This document shows positions 13,926-20,718 of a stretch of 39,674 nucleotides of DNA, in pieces (within the stretch, counting starts at the first letter, position 1; each line of letters starts with the position of its first letter). The stretch is from positions 1-39,674 of the forward strand of contig NZ_JAHUWN010000044.1 in assembly GCF_019219025.1 (NCBI RefSeq), read 5' to 3'. The notes beneath the pieces were generated by a model. It had not been told where the DNA came from and searched no databases. It worked only from the letters and a program-made list of their open reading frames with translations. The position numbers and the translations under genes are program-made. Source of the stretch: Bacillus sp. sid0103. Lineage in GTDB: Bacteria; Bacillota; Bacilli; Bacillales_B; DSM-18226.

Positions 13926-14648
13926 CTACTTTTTTTCAGGAATAGCACAACTGCCATCTGCACAGCTAACATCTTCCTCGGTGGATAGATCTTGCAGCAC
14001 TGGTACCGGAGACTCTTCCTCCCAGACTTTTTGCAATGCTCCCATAAAGGTCTCTGTCGGTTGGGCACCTGAAATGGCATATTTTTGATTAATAACAAAG
14101 TACGGTACACCACGAACCCCATACTGCTGTGCAAGAGATTCATCTTGGCGGACATCAGTCGCAAACGCATTTTTATCATGAAGGACATTCAATACTTCTG
14201 GACGATTCAAACCTGCCGCTTCAGCAATATCAGCTAGCGTTTCTATATCCCCAATATGCTTTGAGTCTGTAAAATAGGCCTGAAGAAGCTTTTCTGAGAC
14301 CATCGCTTCTTTCCCTTGTGTTTGTGCAAACTTGGCCAACCTGTGAGCATCAAAGGTATTAGTCGGCTTCATTTCATCGAAATTAAAATTCAACCCAACA
14401 GTGGCTGCTTGCTGCCCCACCCCTTGATTTGCTTGTTTCGCTTGTTCAACACTCATACTATATTTTCCGGCCAAAACTTCATGAATATTTTGACTGATAT
14501 TTTTAGGAGAATTGGGGTCAAGTTCAAAGCTTTTGAATTCTACTTCTACTTGATCCTTGTGGGGGAATTGCTCTAAAGCCAATTCTAATCGGCGTTTGCC
14601 TATATAACAAAACGGACATACATAATCAGACCAAACTTCAATTTTCAT
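13926..14648 (-). CDS. DsbA-family (FrnE-like) thiol oxidoreductase
   Basis: 240 residues. A thioredoxin-fold N-terminus with CPFC at residues 11-14 (VWSDYVCPFCYIGKRRLE) is followed by the helical insertion and the cis-Pro region VRGVPYFVINQKYAISGAQP. This is the FrnE/DsbA-like family, cytoplasmic here as no signal peptide is seen. An extra Cys pair occurs in the C-terminal tail (VSCADGSCAIPEKK), a feature of FrnE relatives that could act as a second redox pair. The gene stands alone, convergent with the CotG-like gene. Confidence 0.9.
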   Translation of the reverse strand: MKIEVWSDYVCPFCYIGKRRLELALEQFPHKDQVEVEFKSFELDPNSPKNISQNIHEVLAGKYSMSVEQAKQANQGVGQQAATVGLNFNFDEMKPTNTFDAHRLAKFAQTQGKEAMVSEKLLQAYFTDSKHIGDIETLADIAEAAGLNRPEVLNVLHDKNAFATDVRQDESLAQQYGVRGVPYFVINQKYAISGAQPTETFMGALQKVWEEESPVPVLQDLSTEEDVSCADGSCAIPEKK

Positions 14649-14796
14649 ATCGACACCTCGTTTTCTTCGAATAATTTATATAGTAACACAAGGCGAGTGA
14701 AATCCAATTCCAAGATGCTCATTGAAAAATTGGTTGATTTTACCTAAAAAGAAGGTAAAATTAACTATATTCTTTAAATTCTAAAAATGGTGGTGT

Positions 14797-15230
14797 GAAA
14801 CAATTAAAAATTTAGTTAAGGGAATAGCAGGAATTGTCATTCTTGATTTATATTTTAACCTTGTCCCAGTTCAACTAGGCAATCCTTACCTCCAGTCTTC
14901 TGGGTTTTCACAATCAGTATCATGATATACGCGCTAGATGATTATTGGTACGCAGGCATTAGCCTGAGCAATATTATTTTTTCTATTATATTAGGTCTTT
15001 CTTTAACGTTCGCATTCTATAAAACTGGCTCGGTTTGGGCAGATACTGGTCTCCACTACGGATTAAATGTTGCTTACGGCCTTTTCTATGGACTGGTTGG
15101 TAATCCCGGGTGCGGGATTTTTATCGTAAAGGACACCGGGCACGAAATCTTCCTTCTGAAATACATAATCCCAGCAATGATGTTTATTTTTCTCTTATGG
15201 TTCCTTAGGTTTTATAGTAATAACTCATAA
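14797..15230 (+). pseudogene. Decayed CPBP (CAAX-like) membrane protease
   Basis: The second half (ORF from ATG 14922, 102 residues) reads as the end of a CPBP-family membrane protein: IIFSIILGLSLTFAFYKTGS then VWADTGLHYGLN, matching the family motif TGSLW..IGLHFGWN with its His. Another frame just upstream holds what looks like the N-terminal helix (NLVKGIAGIVILDLYFNLV). The middle with the catalytic Glu-Glu-x-x-x-Arg motif is absent. A deletion plus frame change has therefore destroyed the gene, although the 3' ORF could still yield a short membrane peptide. Family members are putative peptidases, often linked to bacteriocin immunity. Confidence 0.7.
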
Positions 15231-15310
15231 ATGGAGGAAAGAATAGGATATTTTTCATCCCATATAGAATAATAATTTAAATACAAAAAATGAGCACGAG
15301 GTGATAATGG

Positions 15311-15784
15311 TTGAAAGAGTGGATGAAGGAAATTGAAATCAATGCACCTATTGATCAGGTATGGAAATTGCTAGATGGAACACTAGAGGAAATGCAAAAA
15401 ATAATGCCGCAAGTCGTAGATCATCAAGCTGTAAAAGTGACTACGGAAGGCGTGGGAAGCATCTATCGCCAAAGATATAAAGAAGGAAAACGAATTGAGG
15501 AGTATGATGTTGAGACATTAGAATATGTAAATACTCCTGCTAAAAAGAAATTGAAAGTGGGCTTTACGCTGGCAAAAATGTTTGAGATCACCGCTTTGTA
15601 TGAATTATCCGCAATCAATGAACAGAAAACTCTTTTTACATACACCTGTACGAACAAACCGCTAAAAGGCTTCCTCAAATTATTTTTATTCTTCGCAAGC
15701 GACAAGATCGTCGTTCAGTTTTGTGAGAGAGTTAAAAAAGTAACGGAAGAAGAATACGAAAATTCCAAAGTGCTTGTTAAATAG
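15311..15784 (+). CDS. SRPBCC (START-like) domain protein
   Basis: 157 residues covering one SRPBCC fold: EIEINAPIDQVWKLL at the N-terminus (the beta strand-helix signature INAPxxxVW), a central GSIYRQRYKEGKRIEEYDVE and a C-terminal long helix. Such proteins bind hydrophobic ligands in a deep pocket; no ligand can be named. The start is TTG at 15311 with GAGGTG seven bases upstream; an overlapping ATG at 15307 is in another frame. A monocistronic unit ended by the terminator at 15817. Confidence 0.82.
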   Translation: MKEWMKEIEINAPIDQVWKLLDGTLEEMQKIMPQVVDHQAVKVTTEGVGSIYRQRYKEGKRIEEYDVETLEYVNTPAKKKLKVGFTLAKMFEITALYELSAINEQKTLFTYTCTNKPLKGFLKLFLFFASDKIVVQFCERVKKVTEEEYENSKVLVK

Positions 15785-15816
15785 CCTTGACAATACCTTA
15801 ACGTCTATATTTCAAA

Positions 15817-15853
15817 AGAAACGTCCACACGTATAGAGCCTGTGGACGTTTCT
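15817..15853 (+). terminator. Terminator after the SRPBCC gene
   Basis: 13-bp perfect stem AGAAACGTCCACA with TGTGGACGTTTCT and an 11-nt loop, followed by TGCTTTCC. The T-run is weak but the stem is strong. Confidence 0.7.
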
Positions 15854-15968
15854 TGCTTTCCTACCATTTATCTTATTTTATTATTCCTTCCATGTTAAAT
15901 GAAAAGACATATATTTTTCAAATCTGGTAATAATAACCTTGATTAACTATGAAAGGATGGGATGTTTG

Positions 15969-16691
15969 ATGTCGTTAGAATGGTTTGACAGAGTAAGTGG
16001 AGAACTGCAAGAACACCTGGAATCTATTTGTGAAGAATATGATCAGGTTGGTCAAATGACAATTGAAAGAGCTGCCAAACATCCGAGGATTGAGTTTTAT
16101 GTCGATACCGCAGATGTTGATACCGAAGAACTAGAGCGTGATTATTTTTGCTCGTTGTTCTTTGATCCTCAAAATGAGGAATTTTACATCGATACCTTCG
16201 ATGTGGACACCGGACATACTGCAAAGGTCATCCTTTCAGACATAGAAGACATTATCGAGGAAGTTCATGCCAGTCTGCATGATTACATGAACGGCGATGA
16301 TCATTATACAGATGATGGGGTCTATCTTCAGACTCCCGAAGTATATAATGATGATGAAGTGATCGAAACTGTTTATGTGGATGATGAAGATGAAGAGTAT
16401 GATGAAGCAGAACAAGTCAACAGTGACGACATCTTTGAGGAAATTGATGTGGAATGGTCCACACCGGAGGTAACAGCTTTCAAACATGAAGATGAAGTCG
16501 AAGTGACCTATCAATTCGGGTTGGTGCAAGCCACTGGTGACGGGGTCCTCAAACGTGTCAACCGGATATGGACAACAGATGATGAATTAATCAGAGATGA
16601 GTCCCATTTTATTTTTAGCAAGGAAGAAGCAACTACCATAATCGCAATGATTGCCTCCCATATGGACCAATTAAGCGAGTTTGAATTTTAA
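15969..16691 (+). CDS. Acidic hypothetical protein
   Basis: About 240 residues, very acidic, soluble, no signal peptide. Two copies of a short motif stand about 33 residues apart (EFYVDTADVDTEE and EFYIDTFDVDTGH), hinting at an internal duplication. An Asp/Glu-rich linker (VDDEDEEYDEAE) joins the N-terminal half to a C-terminal half with strands VEVTYQFGLV and a terminal helix. The frame is open to 15939, but ATG 15969 (or TTG 15966) best fits the AAAGGA upstream. No family recognised. Monocistronic, convergent with the CBS gene across a shared terminator. Confidence 0.72.
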   Translation: MSLEWFDRVSGELQEHLESICEEYDQVGQMTIERAAKHPRIEFYVDTADVDTEELERDYFCSLFFDPQNEEFYIDTFDVDTGHTAKVILSDIEDIIEEVHASLHDYMNGDDHYTDDGVYLQTPEVYNDDEVIETVYVDDEDEEYDEAEQVNSDDIFEEIDVEWSTPEVTAFKHEDEVEVTYQFGLVQATGDGVLKRVNRIWTTDDELIRDESHFIFSKEEATTIIAMIASHMDQLSEFEF

Positions 16692-16708
16692 GCATAATCT
16701 TTAAAATA

Positions 16709-16740
16709 CAAAGGGAGCAAACCATTAGGTTGCTCCTTTT
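16709..16740. terminator. Bidirectional terminator
   Basis: GGGAGCAAACC, 3-nt loop, then AGGTTGCTCC with one bulge, flanked by TTTTTCTC on plus and a T-rich stretch on minus. It serves the acidic protein gene (plus) and the CBS gene (minus). Confidence 0.8.
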
Positions 16741-16742
16741 TC

Positions 16743-17477
16743 TCACTCCAAAGTGTAATCAATTTGAATGAGATCCCATGCTGTAATCATGCCCAGGGGG
16801 GCATCCTCGCCTTTCCCATTTTCAGTAATGATGACACCTTCTATTTTCCGTTTCTTCTTATGTGCTTTTTCGAAAATATTTTCAACCTCAAAAATATTAA
16901 TCTCTTTTGGAACGATCTCTATCGGATATTCTTTCTCGTAATTCATTATATCGGATACATGGATATCGGCTAAATTTATCAGGCTGCTCTCCATATTTTG
17001 AGACATCCATTTTACAATTGAACTGGATGTAAGTAAGCCCACACATTTTTTGTTTTTATAGATGGGAAACTTCGAATAACCATACTTTTTAATTGCGTCG
17101 GTAACTTTTAAGATACTGTCACGATCATCAAAGAACACAACATTTTTCGTGGAGATCGACAAGGCATAATTAGGACGGCTAAAAACATGGGCAATTTTTT
17201 CAATATGGGAAACGACCTTTGCATTAGGCTCAGCAATATAAAAACCAATTTCCATTTTCTCATGCACAATCGCGTTCCGAAGCCGGGCATATTGCTCTAA
17301 GTCCTTTTTATAGGTATCAATCATTTGATATTTTTTAGCGCCCACCTTCACGAGTACGACGAATCTGTCATCATTAATTTGAACGATATCCCGCAATGCA
17401 TCGTGAACTTGGTTGAAGGCAACCTCAAAACGCTCAGATAGAAGTTGTCCTTGTTTTTTATTCATATTCATATTCAT
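16743..17477 (-). CDS. CBS-domain protein
   Basis: About 244 residues. The N-terminal half (to about 105) is helical and unassigned. A CBS pair follows: KYGYSKFPIYKNKKCVGLLT in the first domain, and IVPKEINIFEVENIFEKAHK then EGVIITENGKGEDAPLGMIT in the second. CBS pairs bind adenine nucleotides, so this is probably a regulator or sensor of unknown partner. ATG 17477 is preferred over 17510 because GGGAGAG stands just before it and the upstream one has no SD. Three Met-Asn pairs follow the start, so the exact codon is uncertain. Confidence 0.8.
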   Translation of the reverse strand: MNMNMNKKQGQLLSERFEVAFNQVHDALRDIVQINDDRFVVLVKVGAKKYQMIDTYKKDLEQYARLRNAIVHEKMEIGFYIAEPNAKVVSHIEKIAHVFSRPNYALSISTKNVVFFDDRDSILKVTDAIKKYGYSKFPIYKNKKCVGLLTSSSIVKWMSQNMESSLINLADIHVSDIMNYEKEYPIEIVPKEINIFEVENIFEKAHKKKRKIEGVIITENGKGEDAPLGMITAWDLIQIDYTLE

Positions 17478-17618
17478 TTGGCTCTCCCATGGGTTTAACT
17501 CTTTTATCATTATATTAATAGTAAAATCAATACTTTAAATTTTCAAGAAGTTATTTTCCCCTACTTTTCTTGCTCAACTCGATTTCCTGGCGAAATCCTT
17601 GAAGGAATGGCTGCGGGG

Positions 17619-19088
17619 TTATTGATTGGCTATTATAGTAAGAAGTTGGTCCTCCACCTTTTTTCCTTTTGAATCTTCCATTAAGTTATTTAGCAAAATG
17701 GAAAAAATTAAGGTTTGGCCGCTTTTTGTTTTAACATATCCTGAGATGGAACTCACCGTTGAGATGGTTCCTGTTTTGGCGTTCACTTTTCCTCGGACAA
17801 CTGGATCCTTCAACCGATTTCTTAAGGTACCGCCTACCATCTTCTCATTTGCGCCAGCGACCGGTAATGAATGAAGATAGCTCTGAAACCACTTTTCTTT
17901 TTGAACGGCAAATAGCAGTTGCGTTAGTTGGTTAGCCGGAATCAAATCAACGTGGGAAACTCCCGAACCATCCCGGAGTACCAATGTTTTAGGGTTAATA
18001 CCAAATCTGACTATCTCTGTTTTTAATACCTTCAGGCCTTTTTCCCAGCTGCCTTCCCCTTGCACGACTCGACCCATTTCCTTAATTAAAATTTCTGCAT
18101 GGACGTTATTGCTCAGTTTCATAAAAGGAACCAAGAGCTCAGATAATGGCATCGATTGATGGGTCGTTAACATTTTTGCGGTGTCAGGCACTATTCCTGT
18201 TGTTAGTTTACCCTTCACGGTAATCCCGTGTTCTTGTAATGATTGTTTCCATAGGGCCACGGCATATCTTGTTGGGTCCCATACACCGATCCAATCTTTT
18301 TCTGGTTTTGCTTTCAGCGGGATTGTTCCTTCGATGATGATGGTGTTTTTAGCGTGTTTCCGCTCAATTGTGATATCCTTTTTTCCTTCTTCTGAAACAG
18401 TTTCGGCGTGGTTGATTATTTTTAAGTAATTCGTCTTCGGGGTCATTTTCACAAACGGCTTATCGCCTTGTCTTGTTCCAGGCTGCACCTGTACCTTGAC
18501 CGATCCAGCGTCAAAGTCTCTCGTCGGTGAGGCGGTAAGTGCGGAAATCTGTGCCCCGTAATGGGTCGTTTCGTCACTCCAGGGCAGATCGAGTGAGTAG
18601 CGGACATCATCATACCAAGTATCATCACCAACAAGATTTCCGTTTATTTTTTTGATTCCCATCTTTTGGATTTCTAGAGCCATTTTATCAAAATCAGATT
18701 TCAATAAGGTTGGGTCGCCCATCCCTTTTAAATACAGATTTCCGTGCAGTGTTTTCTTTTTTATCGATCCATCCGTATGTATTTCCGTCTTAAAAGTGTA
18801 GTCTTCTCCAAGTATTTTAAGGGCAGCAGCTGCCGTTAATAGTTTCATGTTGGAAGCGGGTCTTAGGCGGACATCCCCATGATGGGCATAAATAATTTTT
18901 CCATCGGTAGCGGAGCGTATACTTATCCCAGCAATTGCCCCTTTTAATGCTGGTTCTTGATTGAGTAGTTGATTCATCTGCTGGATCATGTTTTCGTTGC
19001 CGTACATGGCATTTATTTTCGTAGAAGGAACTATTGGGGCTAGCACGATAATGAAGATAAGTGTGTAATATTTAAGTCTGTTAATCAA
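17619..19088 (-). CDS. dacC: D-alanyl-D-alanine carboxypeptidase/endopeptidase (PBP4 type)
   Basis: 489 residues, close to the 491 of Bacillus subtilis PBP4a (DacC). A signal peptide (about 1-27) is followed by the class C low-molecular-mass PBP motifs: SxxK at S79-K82 (RPASNMKLL), SNN near 326 (MKLSNNVHAEI) and KTG near 438 (VNAKTGTIS). The large insertion between SxxK and SNN is typical of the class. It trims or cuts peptidoglycan stem peptides outside the membrane. The start is TTG at 19088 with GGAG seven bases upstream. A 126-bp array of phased A-tracts lies 115-240 bp upstream of the start. No clear terminator follows the gene. Confidence 0.92.
   Translation of the reverse strand: MINRLKYYTLIFIIVLAPIVPSTKINAMYGNENMIQQMNQLLNQEPALKGAIAGISIRSATDGKIIYAHHGDVRLRPASNMKLLTAAAALKILGEDYTFKTEIHTDGSIKKKTLHGNLYLKGMGDPTLLKSDFDKMALEIQKMGIKKINGNLVGDDTWYDDVRYSLDLPWSDETTHYGAQISALTASPTRDFDAGSVKVQVQPGTRQGDKPFVKMTPKTNYLKIINHAETVSEEGKKDITIERKHAKNTIIIEGTIPLKAKPEKDWIGVWDPTRYAVALWKQSLQEHGITVKGKLTTGIVPDTAKMLTTHQSMPLSELLVPFMKLSNNVHAEILIKEMGRVVQGEGSWEKGLKVLKTEIVRFGINPKTLVLRDGSGVSHVDLIPANQLTQLLFAVQKEKWFQSYLHSLPVAGANEKMVGGTLRNRLKDPVVRGKVNAKTGTISTVSSISGYVKTKSGQTLIFSILLNNLMEDSKGKKVEDQLLTIIANQ
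18180..18192. repeat. GGTGTCAGGCACT motif inside dacC
   Basis: A 13-bp exact match to the left arm of the terminator at 10780. Here it is in frame within dacC and encodes part of GIVPDTAKM. Confidence 0.5.
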
Positions 19089-19202
19089 GCTTTGGCTCCA
19101 GCCTTTCCTTTTTCCTAAGAGTTTGTCCGAAAATACCCAATAATATCATCGATGTTATTTCTAATTGGACAACCTATAAATTTCCAGATTATGTCTAATT
19201 TT

Positions 19203-19328
19203 ACAAAACCCTTTAAAAATGGCACAAAACACCTCAAAAACCGCACAAAAGATAGTAATAATTACACAAAACTATCCCAAAATAGCACAAAACCTCCCCA
19301 AAATGGAACAAAAGGAAAAATCCCCCGA
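19203..19328. repeat. Six 21-bp tandem repeats with phased A-tracts
   Basis: ACAAAA begins at 19203, 19224, 19245, 19266, 19287 and 19308, exactly every 21 bp. Units 1, 2, 4 and 5 also carry a second run of four or five A centred about 10.5 bp after the first. Rough unit: ACAAAACCnTCCCAAAATnGC. Twenty-one bases are two helical turns, so the A-tracts face the same side of the helix and should curve the DNA. It lies between the GH18 gene end and dacC. Two overlapping plus-strand ORFs across it encode heptad repeats but lack an SD. Confidence 0.85.
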
Positions 19329-19344
19329 AAACCCTAGTGAAATT

Positions 19345-20619
19345 TCACACCATTCTCTTCACCACATTAAAATTCTTACTAAGATAAGCCCAATTCTGAG
19401 GTGCCGGCAAACTGATTTGCCAAAAAGTCGTCCCCACTAATTGATATAGATCCATTAATTTATACTTTTCAATATAACTGCGAATATCTTCAAACCACAC
19501 CACATGTTCCTCTCCGCCAGACCAATACCGATACCACGGCGATTTCGAAGGATTATCAAATTCAATCGGACCGCCTAAAGAAATGGCTTGATTTTGTGCC
19601 GCATTTACAGAGAGAGCACGTGTTTTATTCGTCCCCACCACTTTGTCATATCCATACAATGCCAAGGCAATTTGTAATTTACGAGGATTAATCTGCGTGA
19701 GCGAATATTTGATAACTTGCTCCACCCACGTGATTGGGGCAATCGGGTCAGGAGGTCCCCCTGGGTATCCATAATCCATGGTCATCACCGCAACCAAATC
19801 TACAACATTACTAATTCCAGCATAATCGTATCCCCCAATAATCCGATTCGTCGGAATATCAGCCGTTTTTGCATGAACATTTACCTGTAAAATCAACCCG
19901 CCTAAGCTACTCTTTAACGCGGCAAGAAACAAAATAAAGTCGTTTCGTCGAGCGGGTGGAATAAATTCAAAATCAATACTGACGCCTCCAAATCCCCGCT
20001 GCGTTGTTAAATTCACTATACTCGCCACTAGATTCGCACGGTAGGTTGGGTTTTCGAGTACCCTTCCTGCTAACTCCGCACTGAAATCAGTTCCAGCCAA
20101 ATTGCGGATCATCAATAATGGGACAATCTTCAATTGATTACTTCTTGCTATAAGGGCAGTATCCTCGACCATATTAAAAGCATACCCTTCCTCGGTAAAC
20201 GAATAAGCGACCACTGCTAGATAAGTAAGTTGTTCCGCGAGAGCATCCAAGGTTGCAAGATTGGCAGCTATAGCGGATGGAACTAAAAATCCAAGCGTCG
20301 CTAGATCCATTTTTATTGGTGAAGGAATATTGATGATTTGGCCAATCATCAGTTGATTTTGATTTATGCCTGGATTTGCCGTAAGGATGGCCGCAGGATC
20401 AATATTGAATTGCTGTGCCAAATTCCAGATATGATCGCCGGCTTTGATTCGATACGTACGGAGTGGCGGCAGATTATCTGGAAGATATAAAGCAAGCCCT
20501 GGGGCGAGTGCATTAGCTGATGGCAACCCATTAAGCTCGACGATCGTTTGAATTGAAACTCCATACCTTTTGGAAATCATCCACAAATACTCACCAGCAA
20601 CAACAATATGAACAGCCAT
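19345..20619 (-). CDS. LysM-GH18 spore cortex-lytic type glucosaminidase (SleL/YaaH/YdhD family)
   Basis: 424 residues: two LysM peptidoglycan-binding modules (about 2-46, IVVAGEYLWMISKRYGVSIQ, and 51-96, YRIKAGDHIWNLAQQFNIDP), then a GH18 domain (about 105-424). The catalytic motif GVSIDFEFIP has its acid Glu near 218, equivalent to the family DxxDxDxE; the first Asp is replaced. Length and order match YaaH/SleL and YdhD, coat-located N-acetylglucosaminidases that act on cortex fragments during germination. There is no signal peptide, as for mother-cell-made coat proteins. ATG 20619 is chosen over an upstream start because AAGGAG lies nine bases before it. Confidence 0.9.
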   Translation of the reverse strand: MAVHIVVAGEYLWMISKRYGVSIQTIVELNGLPSANALAPGLALYLPDNLPPLRTYRIKAGDHIWNLAQQFNIDPAAILTANPGINQNQLMIGQIINIPSPIKMDLATLGFLVPSAIAANLATLDALAEQLTYLAVVAYSFTEEGYAFNMVEDTALIARSNQLKIVPLLMIRNLAGTDFSAELAGRVLENPTYRANLVASIVNLTTQRGFGGVSIDFEFIPPARRNDFILFLAALKSSLGGLILQVNVHAKTADIPTNRIIGGYDYAGISNVVDLVAVMTMDYGYPGGPPDPIAPITWVEQVIKYSLTQINPRKLQIALALYGYDKVVGTNKTRALSVNAAQNQAISLGGPIEFDNPSKSPWYRYWSGGEEHVVWFEDIRSYIEKYKLMDLYQLVGTTFWQISLPAPQNWAYLSKNFNVVKRMV

Positions 20620-20676
20620 TTTCTCACACTCCTTCTTTTCTATCATATGGGCTGAAGATGAAAAGTTATTACACAA

Positions 20677-20707
20677 AGAAAAACGAACTTGCCACTAAAC
20701 AAGTTCG
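20677..20707 (-). terminator. Terminator after pnkp
   Basis: 8-bp stem CGAACTTG with CAAGTTCG and an 8-nt loop, followed on the minus strand by TTTTTCTTTG. It is just beyond the Pnkp stop and separates it from the GH18 gene. Confidence 0.85.
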
Positions 20708-20718
20708 CCTTTTTGTAT

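Noticed and set aside
17581..17597. Small hairpin GATTTC-GAAATC downstream of dacC.
   Set aside because: No T-run follows on the minus strand and the stem is only 6 bp, so it is not called a terminator.
19152..19440. Two overlapping plus-strand ORFs over the 21-bp repeats with heptad NGTK or AQN repeats.
   Set aside because: The 21-bp period forces heptads in every open frame. There is no SD, and the second ORF runs into the end of the GH18 gene. The DNA periodicity is the better explanation.
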